Positions 1 to 9,134 are shown, numbered from the stretch's first letter. The stretch: 64,000 nt of DNA from Burkholderia cepacia (GCF_029962485.1 NZ_CP073638.1:1612001-1676000); one strand, 5' to 3'. The notes: generated by a model not told the origin, from the sequence alone. A program made the numbers and translations.

Positions 1-2
1 CG

Positions 3-491
3 GCCGAGGCCGACGTCGCGAAACGCACGCTGTACAACCACTTTCCGACGAAGGAAGCCGTGCTCGCGCACTGGCTCGAAGGTGAACTCGCGCGCGATCT
101 CGCGCATCTGCAGCGCGACGTCGCACGGCGCAAGACCTTCGCATCGCGCATCGGCTGCGTGCTCGACGCGTCGGCCGCGTGGTGCGAAGCGCATCCCGCA
201 TACCTGCTCGCGTACCTGCGGCACCGACTCCTGAGCATCGGCGCGGTCGAACCGGATATTGGGGGAGAGAACGGCAGCGATATCGCGCTGGTGTGGCGGC
301 AACTGATCGTCGCCGGGCAGCAGGCCGGCGAACTGAACGGCACGTTGCAGGCCGATCAGCTCGCCACCTGGTTCCACCACCTGTATCTGGCGGCGATGCT
401 GCGCTGGCTGACCGTGCCGGGGTTGTCGCTGAAACGGGAGTTTCAGTCGATTGCGAAGCTGTTTATCGAAGGCGCGGAAGCGAAAAACTGA
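3..491 (+). CDS. TetR-family transcriptional regulator, C-terminal part (5' end outside window)
   Basis: The open frame is already coding at the left edge. The first residues (DVAKRTLYNHFPTKEAVL) are the recognition helix and following turn of a TetR DNA-binding domain, so perhaps 30-40 residues are missing upstream. The remaining roughly 140 residues form the helical ligand-binding and dimerisation domain and end at a TGA. The ligand cannot be predicted and the regulated gene lies outside the window. It converges with the next TetR gene, and a 6-bp GC hairpin at 568-582 lies between the two stop codons. Confidence 0.85.
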   Translation, partial: AEADVAKRTLYNHFPTKEAVLAHWLEGELARDLAHLQRDVARRKTFASRIGCVLDASAAWCEAHPAYLLAYLRHRLLSIGAVEPDIGGENGSDIALVWRQLIVAGQQAGELNGTLQADQLATWFHHLYLAAMLRWLTVPGLSLKREFQSIAKLFIEGAEAKN

Positions 492-613
492 GCAACGCCC
501 GCCTTCGCATCGCGCATTCACACGCGCTTGCGCTTACAAGCGCCCAAGTACGACCGCGAGCAACGAGCGCCCGAAACGGGCGACCGCTGCACCGCATGCG
601 ACCCATGCGCGCC

Positions 614-1228
614 TCATTTTTTCCGCGACGCGTTCGCCGCCGGCGCACCGCGTTGCGCGACGGCGTCACCGCCCGATGGCCATTGCGTCTCGTCGAGCAG
701 CCGGTCGAACAGCCTGGCGCGCTCATCGGCCGACAGCGGGCACAGCCCGAACATCGCCGATAGCGCGAGCCCCCACGCGGCCTTCCATCGCAGCAGCGCG
801 AGATCGGGATCGCCGGATTCGGCCGCCATGCGCTTCACGTTCGCGGCATCGGTCTCGCGCACCGTCTGCAGCGGCGCGGGATCCTCGACGAGCGCCGCCA
901 TGATCGCGAGCGCCGCCGACGGCTGCTGGTTGATCACTTCGCGCATCGTCGCGATCTGCGCGGACAGTGTCGGCTGCGCTTCGCGCGGATCGCGCGCGGC
1001 CAGATAGTCGCGCTGGAAGCGTTGGTAGGTGTCCTGCTGATGTTCCATCAGCGCGTTCAGCACATCGCCTTTCGTGCGGAACTGATGCATCAGCCCGCCC
1101 TTGCTGATCCCGCTTTCGCGCGAAATCGCATCGAACGTGAGCTTGCCCGGACCGTCGCGCTCGAGGATCGCGAGCGCCGCCTGGATCGCGGCAGTGCGCG
1201 TTCGCTCGGAACGCGTCGGGTTATCCAT
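614..1228 (-). CDS. TetR-family repressor (204 aa)
   Basis: Residues about 8-55 form a TetR helix-turn-helix (TFDAISRESGISKGGLMHQF). The rest is a helical effector domain. I start at the ATG that gives MDNPTRSERTR, just before the first DNA-binding helix; longer in-frame starts only add Arg-rich sequence. The upstream region carries a dyad at 1316-1333, and a near copy stands before the divergent lipoprotein gene at 1513-1530. This suggests that the protein represses both itself and the lipoprotein/MCE pair. The inducer is unknown. Family assignment is firm; target assignment is inferred from the shared operators. Confidence 0.88.
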   Translation of the reverse strand: MDNPTRSERTRTAAIQAALAILERDGPGKLTFDAISRESGISKGGLMHQFRTKGDVLNALMEHQQDTYQRFQRDYLAARDPREAQPTLSAQIATMREVINQQPSAALAIMAALVEDPAPLQTVRETDAANVKRMAAESGDPDLALLRWKAAWGLALSAMFGLCPLSADERARLFDRLLDETQWPSGGDAVAQRGAPAANASRKK

Positions 1229-1315
1229 GTACTGTCCCCGGAATGGAGTGATGCCATGCGACCGCGCCGGACCGATGCGATCGTATGAAGGAAGTGCGCG
1301 GAGTCTATCACAAAC

Positions 1316-1333
1316 AAACCGCCTGGTCGGTTT
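1316..1333. promoter_or_regulatory. TetR-type operator 1
   Basis: AAACCGCCTGGTCGGTTT has 6-bp arms AAACCG/CGGTTT around a 6-bp core. It lies 88 bp upstream of the tetR start codon. A second copy with the same pattern AAACCGNCTGGTNGGTTT is 197 bp to the right, and both copies share a leading AAAC. Confidence 0.7.
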
Positions 1334-1512
1334 ACATCCGGAAACGGCGGTGCTACGATCGGCTCCCGCATCGGCCCCGGCCGGATGACGGGCACGTCGC
1401 GCAACGCATGGTGCGACGCAAGGACCGCCTGTGGCCTGGCTTTCCGGCCGATAACCGCTGCAGGATGGCCCATCCGTCACCGATCGTCATGCGGCTATTG
1501 CGCCTTAAAAAC

Positions 1513-1530
1513 AAACCGTCTGGTTGGTTT
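1513..1530. promoter_or_regulatory. TetR-type operator 2
   Basis: AAACCGTCTGGTTGGTTT differs from operator 1 at only two positions and lies 87 bp upstream of the lipoprotein start. The near-equal distances to the two divergent genes suggest that one regulator controls both. Confidence 0.7.
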
Positions 1531-1616
1531 TTTTACGAACCCAAGCGGCGGTGCCGCTTTGTTGCCCCACCCTTCGCACCGGCTCCACCGGCGCGAATCC
1601 CGACCCGGAGCGTCAG

Positions 1617-2306
1617 ATGAACCGAACGATCAAGCCCAGCCACCTGCTCAACGCCGCGCTTTGCGCCGCACTTACCGCACTTACCGCGCTTGCCGCACTC
1701 GCCGGATGCGCTGGCGTCCAGCCCGCCCGCTACAGCAGCATCGAATCGTCGCCATATCTGCGCAGCGATCCGCAAGACAAGTCGGGCCGCGTGCCCTACC
1801 GCTACGCGCTACCGGCGGACTGGCACGCGTACCGGAAGCTGATCCTCGACCCGATCGCCGTCTATCGCGGCACCGATCATCAGTTCGGCGACCTGACCGA
1901 CCAGGACAAGTCGACGCTCGCCGCGTACATGGGCGACACGTTCGCGAAGAAGCTCGGCAAGCGTTTCGAGCTGACGAGCACGCCGGGCCCCGACACGCTG
2001 CGCGTGAAGCTGACGCTGACGGGCGCCGTCACGACGACGACGTTTGCCGGCGCATTCGCGCATTTCGATCTCGCGGGCAACGTCTACAACGGCGTGCAGG
2101 CTATCCGCGGTCGCGAAGGTGCGTTCACGGGTTCGGTCATCTACGCGGTGGAGATCCGCGACGCCTCGACGAACCGGCTGATCAACGCCTACGTGACGAA
2201 GCAGTATCCGAACGCGATGAACATCGGCGCGAGTTTCGGCGCGCTCAGTGCGGCGAAGACCGGCATCGACAAGGGTGCCGATGCGCTCGTCGCACAATTC
2301 GACTGA
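1617..2306 (+). CDS. DUF3313-family outer-membrane lipoprotein (229 aa)
   Basis: The N-terminus is a lipoprotein signal: Arg/Lys/His near the start, an Ala/Leu-rich core repeating ALTAL, then the lipobox LAGC with the lipidated Cys near residue 31. The mature part, starting YSSIESSPYLRSD, matches my memory of the DUF3313 family, whose function is not established. The ATG at 1617 is the only start that places the signal peptide at the N-terminus. It overlaps the start of the downstream MCE gene, so the two are probably co-translated. The TetR dyad at 1513-1530 suggests inducible expression. Confidence 0.8.
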   Translation: MNRTIKPSHLLNAALCAALTALTALAALAGCAGVQPARYSSIESSPYLRSDPQDKSGRVPYRYALPADWHAYRKLILDPIAVYRGTDHQFGDLTDQDKSTLAAYMGDTFAKKLGKRFELTSTPGPDTLRVKLTLTGAVTTTTFAGAFAHFDLAGNVYNGVQAIRGREGAFTGSVIYAVEIRDASTNRLINAYVTKQYPNAMNIGASFGALSAAKTGIDKGADALVAQFD

Positions 2307-3936
2307 AGCCTGCCGGCGTACGTCGGCACGTGTTGCGCAGATGCGTGCCGGGTGGCCGCGGGCGGCAATCGTCTGGATCGTTCCGCTCGCGGCCGCTGCA
2401 TGCTGTCTCGCATGGGGCGTATCGTTGCTCGGCAGCCGCGGGCCGACGGTCACGATCGCATTCGCGACCGCCGACGGACTGGAAGCCGGCCGATCGACAC
2501 TGCGGCTGCGCAACGTCGAGATCGGCCGCGTCACGCGTGTTCACGCATTGCACGGGCAACCGGGCGTGCTGATCGACGTGCGGCTGGACACCAGCGCACG
2601 CGCGCTGGCAGTGGCGGACACGCGTTTCTGGATCGTGCGGCCGCGCATCGGGCCCGGTGGCCTCTCGGGTCTCGACTCGATGCTGTCCGGTTCGTACATC
2701 GCGGCCGCACTCGGCAGTTCGCACGAACCGCGCGCGCATTTCACCGGGCTCGATGCGCCGCCGCCCATGACCGGGGACGGCGGCCGGCGCTACACGTTGC
2801 GCGCGACATCACTCGGCTCGGTCGCGATCGGCTCGCCGGTCTACCACCGGCGCGCACGCGTCGGCCAGGTTACCGGCTGTGCGCTCGATGCGGACGGACA
2901 CGGCGTGTCGATCGACGTGTTCATCGCCGCGCCGTTCGATCGCTACGTCGACGTCGATACGCGCTGGTGGCAGGCCGGCGGCCTCGGCCTGCGACTCGAC
3001 GCCGGCGGCATGCAACTCGACACGCCGTCGATTGCCGCGCTGCTCGCCGGCGCGCTGGCATTCGCATCGCCGCCCGGGCACGCATCGATCACGGCTGCGC
3101 CGGACGGCACGCGTTTTCGCGTGGCCGACAACGAGATCGACGCAATGCGCACGCCGAACGCGCCGGCCGCGCCGGTGGTGATGCGTTTCGACCGCTCGCT
3201 GCGCGGCCTCGCGGTCGGTGCGCCGGTGGATTTTCGCGGGATCGAACTCGGCAACGTGACGGCAGTCGGCACCGAATACGACGCAACGCGCGGCGACGTC
3301 ACGATGCGCGTGACGATGGCGCTCTACCCCGATCGTCTCGGGCAACGCTACCGCGCCGTGCTCGGCAACGGCGACACCGATGCCGGCAGGGCGCTACTGC
3401 ACACGCTCGTCGCACGCGGTTTGCGCGGCCAGCTGCGCATCGGCAATCCGATTGCGAACCGCTCGTATGTCGCGCTCGACATGTTCCCGCACGCGCCGCC
3501 CGCGTCGGTCGACACGAATCGCGAGCCGATTGCACTCCCGACCGTGCCCGGCACGCTCGACGTACTGCGCGACCAGATTGCCGACATCGTCGGCACCGTT
3601 TCCCGATTGCCGCTCGACAGAATGGGCGCACACCTGAACGCCGCGCTCGTGAACACCGATGCGCTGTTCGCACAACTCGATACCGAACTGGCGCCGCAAA
3701 CGCACGATGCGCTGGGCGCCGCACGTCAGGCATTCACGACTGCGCAGGCCATGCTTCGGCAAGAGGGTGCGAACACATCGAATGTCCGCCGCACGCTGAC
3801 GCAGTTCGCGCGCACATCGAGCACGCTGCGCGCACTGGCGGACGATTTGGAGCAGCATCCGGAATGGTTGCTGCCGAACGGTTCAGGCGCCACGCGGCGC
3901 GATAATGCACCGCATCCGGCAAGTACGGCGCGGTAA
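2281..3936 (+). CDS. MCE-domain (PqiB-like) inner-membrane lipid-transport protein (551 aa)
   Basis: One N-terminal membrane segment (IVWIVPLAAAACCLAWGVSLL) is followed by three MCE repeats, beginning near GPTVTIAF, RRYTLRAT and APVVMRFD. The C-terminal part is helical. This is the layout of PqiB, which forms a periplasmic tube that carries lipids between the membranes. I chose 2281 because AAGGG precedes it; 2341 (MRAGWPRA) is a possible shorter start. It overlaps the DUF3313 gene by 26 bp. The usual partners, PqiA (membrane protein) and PqiC (DUF330 lipoprotein), are absent, so the upstream lipoprotein may serve as the partner. Family confident, partner inferred. Confidence 0.85.
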   Translation: MRSSHNSTEACRRTSARVAQMRAGWPRAAIVWIVPLAAAACCLAWGVSLLGSRGPTVTIAFATADGLEAGRSTLRLRNVEIGRVTRVHALHGQPGVLIDVRLDTSARALAVADTRFWIVRPRIGPGGLSGLDSMLSGSYIAAALGSSHEPRAHFTGLDAPPPMTGDGGRRYTLRATSLGSVAIGSPVYHRRARVGQVTGCALDADGHGVSIDVFIAAPFDRYVDVDTRWWQAGGLGLRLDAGGMQLDTPSIAALLAGALAFASPPGHASITAAPDGTRFRVADNEIDAMRTPNAPAAPVVMRFDRSLRGLAVGAPVDFRGIELGNVTAVGTEYDATRGDVTMRVTMALYPDRLGQRYRAVLGNGDTDAGRALLHTLVARGLRGQLRIGNPIANRSYVALDMFPHAPPASVDTNREPIALPTVPGTLDVLRDQIADIVGTVSRLPLDRMGAHLNAALVNTDALFAQLDTELAPQTHDALGAARQAFTTAQAMLRQEGANTSNVRRTLTQFARTSSTLRALADDLEQHPEWLLPNGSGATRRDNAPHPASTAR

Positions 3937-4113
3937 ATGCGTCGCGCGCAGCACACACATTTTTACGACGACTGCACGCACCGCAAGCCAAATTTCCCGC
4001 GCGGCAGTATGCTGGTGTCGTACGGCTGCGCACTGTGCATCGGGTAATCCCTTCGTTCGCATGTGACCGCGCCGCCGTCGCGACTGCAATCACGCGTTGC
4101 AAGGAGGGTTGTG

Positions 4114-4467
4114 ATGGCTACCACGCATCAGCACTTCCACCTCGAACTACGGCACGCTACCGCGCCGACCTACTTCATCAGTTACCTGTTCCCCGCCTTG
4201 CTGTTCGTCTACGAACTGCTGCGCGTCGGCCAGTGGATCCGCGATCACGGGATGCAATTTGCCGCGTTCAAGCAGATGGGTTACGAGTACCTGCTGATGC
4301 TGCTGTTCGTCGGGCTGCAGATCGTCGTCGAGGCGATCTTCCTGCTCGGCGCCGCGATGCGCCGCGACAATCGCGACTTCGAGCACCGGCTGCCAAACGT
4401 GATCCTCGGCATCGGCTGCTCGATCGCGCTGCTCGCGATCGATCTCGCGATCCAGCTGTCGTTCTGA
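4114..4467 (+). CDS. Small three-helix membrane protein, unknown (117 aa)
   Basis: Not recognised as a named family. The start is set by an excellent ribosome-binding site (AAGGAGGG) a few bases before the ATG. Three hydrophobic stretches (about FISYLFPALLFVYELL, YLLMLLFVGLQIVVEAIFLL and VILGIGCSIALLAIDLAIQL) suggest an inner-membrane protein with short loops. It stands alone, 177 bp after the MCE gene, and converges with the hydrolase gene across a terminator palindrome. Confidence 0.65.
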   Translation: MATTHQHFHLELRHATAPTYFISYLFPALLFVYELLRVGQWIRDHGMQFAAFKQMGYEYLLMLLFVGLQIVVEAIFLLGAAMRRDNRDFEHRLPNVILGIGCSIALLAIDLAIQLSF

Positions 4468-4470
4468 CGG

Positions 4471-4491
4471 CCGGCGGGCCCGGCCCGCCGG
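4471..4491. terminator. Bidirectional terminator palindrome
   Basis: CCGGCGGGCC and GGCCCGCCGG form a 10-bp perfect stem separated by one base, between two convergent stop codons (4467 and 4511). No T-run follows on either side. Confidence 0.5.
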
Positions 4492-4510
4492 TTGCCGGGC
4501 GGCCGGGCGC

Positions 4511-5308
4511 TCAGGCGCCCGCGTCGCGCAGGAACGTCGCGATGGCGGCCAGCACGTCGTCGGTCCGCTCGCGGTGCGGCATGTGCCCGCATCGTGCCAG
4601 CAGCAGGAACGACGACGGCCCCGCGACGCGCGCGGCGATCCGCTTCGGATGCACGTCGGACCCGTATTCGTCGTCTTCGCCGTGAATCGCGAGCGTCGCG
4701 CATTGCACGCGCGGCAAGTCTTCGTCGAGATTCCAGCCGCGAAACGCCGGTGACAGCCACGTGTCGACCCATGAGCGCAGCACCCAGCCGGCCTTGTCGC
4801 CGTGGTAGCGCGCGAGCCGGTCGAGCTGACCCGGTTCGTCGAACTGCTGCCCCGCCGCGCGAATGCCGTCCAGCGTGCGGTCCTCGACGAACGCCTGCGC
4901 GGCGACCGTCACGAGCGCGCGACAGCGATCGGGATGCGCGGCGGCGCAACCCACCGCCATCCCGCCGCCGACGCTATGCCCGAATGCGACGAACGCATCG
5001 ACGCGCAGTTGCTCGAGCACCGCAGCGAACGCGTGATCGGCCTCGTCGCGCACGAACGTCGTGCCGAGCGTTCCCGGATGACGATCCGAGCGGCCGAAGC
5101 CGAGGCGATCGTATGCGATCACGTCACGCTGCGTGGCACGCGCGAGTTGCTCGGGAAAGTCACGCCACAGGTCGACGCAACCGAGCGAATCGTGCAGCAG
5201 CACGATGGGCGCTGCCACATCCTGCGCCGGGCCCGCACGCCAGCGTTTCGCAAAGAGTCGCCCTTGCGGCGTCTCGACGGTAGTCTCCTCGGTCACGATA
5301 TCGGTCAT
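4511..5308 (-). CDS. Alpha/beta-fold hydrolase (265 aa)
   Basis: The nucleophile elbow GHSVGG, the acid in HGEDDEYG and the late histidine in CGHMPHRE give the Ser-Asp-His triad of alpha/beta hydrolases, with HDSLGCVD as the oxyanion-hole region. The start MTDIVTEETTV avoids an Arg-rich extension. Size and layout resemble enol-lactonases and haloperoxidase-like esterases, but the substrate cannot be fixed. It lies 109 bp downstream of a LysR gene on the same strand and may be co-transcribed with it. Confidence 0.85.
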   Translation of the reverse strand: MTDIVTEETTVETPQGRLFAKRWRAGPAQDVAAPIVLLHDSLGCVDLWRDFPEQLARATQRDVIAYDRLGFGRSDRHPGTLGTTFVRDEADHAFAAVLEQLRVDAFVAFGHSVGGGMAVGCAAAHPDRCRALVTVAAQAFVEDRTLDGIRAAGQQFDEPGQLDRLARYHGDKAGWVLRSWVDTWLSPAFRGWNLDEDLPRVQCATLAIHGEDDEYGSDVHPKRIAARVAGPSSFLLLARCGHMPHRERTDDVLAAIATFLRDAGA

Positions 5309-5417
5309 GTGTCTGTCGTCTGCGTGAAAGCGGCCGCACACGGGCGGCCGCATCGAATCCGGACATGGTGGCCTGCCGGCGCGCGCAGCGTCAAGCAAGC
5401 CCCTACGGCCCGCGCGT

Positions 5418-6335
5418 TCATTCGGGCTGCGGCGGCAGGTACTCCATCTGCGCTTCGTCGTAGAGCCGGTAGATCAGCGCCTGCATCGCGCGAATGTCCT
5501 CCGATTCGTCGAGCATCCGCATGCTCATGATGATCGGCGACACGAGGTTCGGATCGTCGAGCGGCTTGTAGCTGATGTCGTCGCGCTTCAGCCCGTACAC
5601 GCTGTGCGGCACGACCGATACGCCCTCGCCCATCGCCACGAGGCCGAGCGCGATCTGCAGTTCGCGCGTCTCGTAGATCTTGCGCGGCTGCAATGCGCGA
5701 TCGTGGAAGGCCGCGAGCACCTGGTCCGCATAGCTCGGGCGCGGCGCCTTCGGGAAGATGATCAGCGTGTCGTTCACGAGATCGTGCAGCGACAGCACGG
5801 GTTTCGCGCTGTCGAGCACATGGCCGACCGGCAGCGCGACGATCATCCGCTCCTCGCGCAGCACGACGCGCCGCACGCTCGGATCCTCGTGGCGGATGCG
5901 CCCGAACCCGACGTCGATGCGCCCTTCCTTCAACGCCTTGATCTGGTCCATCGTCGACATCTCGTGCAGGCTCAGCTCGACGGCCGGATACTCGCTGCGA
6001 AAGCGCCGGATGATCTTCGGCAGCATCCCGTACAACGTCGAGCCGACGAAACCGACCGACATGCTGCGCTCGATCTTGCCGACCCGCTTCGTCATCGATT
6101 CGAGTTCGGTCGTCTGCGCGAGCAGCTGCACCGCGTGCGAATAGAAGAAGCGTCCCGCGTCGGTCAGTTTCAGCGGCCGCGCGTTGCGCTCGAACAGCGG
6201 CACGCCGAGCGCTTCCTCGAGCTGCTGGATCTGCCGGCTCAGCGGCGGCTGCGCGATATGCAGCCGTTCCGCCGCCCGCGTGAAATTCCGCTCTTCGGCC
6301 ACCGCGACGAAGTAGCGGAGGTGTCTCAACTCCAT
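5418..6335 (-). CDS. LysR-family regulator, CatM/BenM-like (305 aa)
   Basis: The N-terminus MELRHLRYFVAVAEERNFTR, followed by AAERLHIAQPPLSRQIQQLE, is a textbook LysR winged helix; the rest is the two-lobed inducer-binding domain. The wording of the N-terminus resembles regulators of aromatic-acid catabolism (CatM, BenM, CbnR), but no catechol genes are adjacent. GGGAGA precedes the ATG. Its target may be the downstream hydrolase or a remote operon. Family certain, ligand unknown. Confidence 0.9.
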   Translation of the reverse strand: MELRHLRYFVAVAEERNFTRAAERLHIAQPPLSRQIQQLEEALGVPLFERNARPLKLTDAGRFFYSHAVQLLAQTTELESMTKRVGKIERSMSVGFVGSTLYGMLPKIIRRFRSEYPAVELSLHEMSTMDQIKALKEGRIDVGFGRIRHEDPSVRRVVLREERMIVALPVGHVLDSAKPVLSLHDLVNDTLIIFPKAPRPSYADQVLAAFHDRALQPRKIYETRELQIALGLVAMGEGVSVVPHSVYGLKRDDISYKPLDDPNLVSPIIMSMRMLDESEDIRAMQALIYRLYDEAQMEYLPPQPE

Positions 6336-6434
6336 TTTGATGTCTCCCGGACAGCGTTCCGGCGCAATCCACAGCCGGATGATGTCGTCACGATACCGCA
6401 GGCGGCGCCAGCCGCCACGCGCCGCCCAAAGCAA

Positions 6435-6460
6435 AACGGGAAGCCCGCGAGCTTCCCGTT
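6435..6460 (-). terminator. Rho-independent terminator of the DUF3717 gene
   Basis: AACGGGAAGC and GCTTCCCGTT form a perfect 10-bp stem with a 6-base loop, followed on the minus strand by TTTTGC. The stem sequence is repeated in the lysP terminator 500 bp away. Confidence 0.8.
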
Positions 6461-6501
6461 GCTTCATCGACGCCGTGTGGCGATGACGTCACGACCGCAC
6501 G

Positions 6502-6747
6502 TCACACCTCGGTCGCGTAGAGCGCATCGCGCTGCTCGTGGCTCAGCGAGTCGAGCGGCACGTCCGGCAGCTGGTAGCAGATCATCGTGCCGTACAGCTC
6601 GGCGAGGCAGTTGCTGCCGGCGTCCAGCGCGTAGCCGTCCTCGCCGTCCGGCGCCGGCGGGTACACTTCGCGCCACGCGTTGATCGCGGCTTCGATTCGC
6701 ACGATGGAAACGGGTCCGGCCTTCCGCTCGGCGGGTGATGCGCTCAT
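6502..6747 (-). CDS. DUF3717-family small protein (81 aa)
   Basis: Short acidic protein with the segment VSIVRIEAAINAWREVYPP and a later CLAELYGTMI, which matches my recollection of DUF3717, a Burkholderiales family of unknown function. AGAGGA lies before the ATG. Its own terminator follows. No signal peptide or membrane segment is seen. Confidence 0.65.
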   Translation of the reverse strand: MSASPAERKAGPVSIVRIEAAINAWREVYPPAPDGEDGYALDAGSNCLAELYGTMICYQLPDVPLDSLSHEQRDALYATEV

Positions 6748-6949
6748 GGATTCCTCTGGGTTGCGCGCTCCGCGGGCCCTGCCGGCCCGGATGGAACGAT
6801 GAAAACGCCGGGCATCTCGCCGGCCGCCGCGCGCCGCGCACGCCGGATGCCGATCCGCGCTGCGCCTGTCGCGCCGGCCGGGCCGTGGCCCGGTAGGGTC
6901 GGGCAATATAACCGGCTTTGACCCCGTGCAGGCAAAAGCCGGGCAAAAA

Positions 6950-6976
6950 AAACGGGAAGCACGCGGCTTCCCGTTT
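6950..6976 (-). terminator. Rho-independent terminator of lysP
   Basis: AAACGGGAAGC and GCTTCCCGTTT form an 11-bp perfect stem with a 5-base loop. On the minus strand it is followed by eight T residues, just downstream of the permease stop codon. Confidence 0.9.
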
Positions 6977-7011
6977 CATCGTGCGGCGCGCGGCCGCTTG
7001 CCGCGCCCGCG

Positions 7012-8547
7012 TCAGCCCGCGGTTTCGCGGTTCGCCACCGGCTGCCCCTGCGCGCCGCGGCTCGCGGCGATCCACGGCGCGATCTCCATGTCTTCGTAGC
7101 GCACGAAGCGGCTCTTCTTCAGGAACCGGTAGCCGAGCCACACGACGAGGAACAGCGGAATGCCGACATAGGTCGCGGTGACGCCGGCCCAGTCGATCCG
7201 GTTCGCGAGGAACGCCTGGTAATCCTGGCCGAGCGCGATCACGAGACACAGCACGAACGCGAACAGCGGGCCGAACGGGAACCACTTCGACTGGTACGGC
7301 AGTTGGTCGAGCGCATAACCCTGCTTCACGTAGCCCTTGCGGAAGCGGTAATGGCTGACCGCGATGCCGAGCCACGCGATGAAGCCCGTCATCCCCGACG
7401 TGTTCAGCAGCCACAGGTACACGGTCTTGTCGCCGTACAGCGACGTAAAGAAGCACAGCGCGCCGACGGCGGTGGTCGCGTACAGCGCGTTGCGCGGCAC
7501 GCCGCCCGCCGACAGCTTCGCGAAGATCTTCGGCGCGCGGCCTTCGGTCGCGAGGGTGTAGAGCATCCGCGTCGACGCGTACATGCCCGAGTTGCCGGCC
7601 GACAGCACGGCCGTCAGGATCACCGCGTTCATCACGCCGGCCGCGAACGCGAGGCCCGCGTGGCGGAACACGAGCGTAAACGGGCTCACGCCGATGTCGG
7701 TCACGTCCGTCTTCAGGAGGTTCGGGTCGGTGTACGGAATCAGCACGCCGATCACGAAGATCGCGAACACGTAGAACAGCAGGATCCGCCAGAACACCTG
7801 GCGCACCGCGCGCGGAATCGTCGTGCGCGGGTTTTCCGATTCGCCGGCCGCGACGCCGATCAGCTCGGTGCCCTGGAACGAGAAGCCCGCGATCATCGCG
7901 ACGCCCATCAGCGCCGGCAGGCCGCCCGCGAACGGTGCGTCGCCGATCGTCAGGTTGCCCCAGCCGTTGCTCGGCGCGCCCTTCAGAATGCCGAAGATCA
8001 TCAGCAGGCCGACGCCGATGAACGCGACCACGGTGACGACCTTGATCAGCGCGAACCAGTATTCGGCTTCGCCAAAACCGCGCACGGTGAGCGCGTTGAG
8101 CAGGAACATCACGCCGAGGAAGGCCGCGCTCCACCACACGCCCGGCACGTCCGGAAACCAGTAGTGCATCACGAGCTGCGCGGCGACGAGTTCCACCGCG
8201 ATCGTCACGGCCCAGTTGTACCAGTAGTTCCAGCCGAGCGCGAAGCCGAAGCCTTCGTCCACGTATTTCGCGCCGTAGGTCGCGAACGAACCCGACACCG
8301 GCATGAACGCGGCCATTTCGCCGAGGCTCGTCATCAGGAAGTAGACCATCAGGCCGATCAGCATGTACGCGACCATCGCGCCGCCGGGGCCGGCCTGCGA
8401 GATCGACGCGCCGGACGCGACGAACAGGCCCGTGCCGATCGAGCCGCCGATGGCGATCATCGTCAGGTGGCGCGCCTTCAGCGCGCGATGAAGCTTGGGT
8501 GGGTTCGCGGACGAACCGGGTTGGTCGGAATTCGGAATTGCGGACAT
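7012..8547 (-). CDS. lysP: Lysine-specific amino-acid permease (511 aa)
   Basis: APC-superfamily carrier with 12 predicted membrane helices. The first helix carries MIAIGGSIGTGLFVASG, and the C-terminal half contains LYGDKTVYLWLLNTSGMTGF and LGQDYQAFL, very close to E. coli LysP, the proton-driven L-lysine importer. Length equals the family norm. I start at MSAIPNSDQ; neither this ATG nor the upstream in-frame one at 8577 has a good ribosome-binding site. The gene is monocistronic with a strong terminator. Arginine or ornithine as an additional substrate cannot be excluded. Confidence 0.88.
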   Translation of the reverse strand: MSAIPNSDQPGSSANPPKLHRALKARHLTMIAIGGSIGTGLFVASGASISQAGPGGAMVAYMLIGLMVYFLMTSLGEMAAFMPVSGSFATYGAKYVDEGFGFALGWNYWYNWAVTIAVELVAAQLVMHYWFPDVPGVWWSAAFLGVMFLLNALTVRGFGEAEYWFALIKVVTVVAFIGVGLLMIFGILKGAPSNGWGNLTIGDAPFAGGLPALMGVAMIAGFSFQGTELIGVAAGESENPRTTIPRAVRQVFWRILLFYVFAIFVIGVLIPYTDPNLLKTDVTDIGVSPFTLVFRHAGLAFAAGVMNAVILTAVLSAGNSGMYASTRMLYTLATEGRAPKIFAKLSAGGVPRNALYATTAVGALCFFTSLYGDKTVYLWLLNTSGMTGFIAWLGIAVSHYRFRKGYVKQGYALDQLPYQSKWFPFGPLFAFVLCLVIALGQDYQAFLANRIDWAGVTATYVGIPLFLVVWLGYRFLKKSRFVRYEDMEIAPWIAASRGAQGQPVANRETAG

Positions 8548-9134
8548 AAACGAAACGAACGTTGAGCGGGCCGGCATCCGTAGCCGGCGCATGCGGAATC
8601 GGAGCGCGGTGCGCGTCCTGCGATGCATTCGATACGGCCCCGATACGCGTTGCGCGACGGGCGCCTGCGGCGAAGCGCGGATTCTACCTGATTCGCCAAG
8701 GGGACAGCTCGGGTCGACGCGCCCGCCATCGCGGGGAGATTTCGCAGAATCAAGGAGTTGGCTGCATCAACGCGGCCACCATCGCATGCCGGCACAAAAA
8801 CCATACGTTATTCGGGGTTATTCGGTTTTCCATTCCAGCCTGAATGCAGGCAATCCTGTCGCAATCCGCCAAATACCGCGCGGATATGCAAAATCGACCG
8901 GCCCTCTCGCTATTAATCAGACAAAACGACCGGAACTGATAATTGATTCAAATCAAATCGCCCTCGTGCGATGCGGTAATGATGCGTAACAGTTTCGAAT
9001 CACCGTTTCCGCATGCATGTTTTGCATGCGCACGCGAAAATCAGGAATTCGCGAGATAATGTCGATTAATTCGAAATAATCAGCGCGCGGAATCGCCAGC
9101 CACGCGAATATCCGCCGCCCCGCCACTCCCGAGG
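8548..9134. other. Divergent intergenic region between lysP and the diguanylate cyclase
   Basis: No gene is supported in these 587 bp. The part from about 8780 to 9110 is AT-richer than the surroundings. It contains a repeated GTTATTCGG (around 8809-8828) and a dyad GCATGC...GCATGC at about 9013-9031. It probably holds both promoters; I could not assign clear -35/-10 pairs. Confidence 0.4.
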
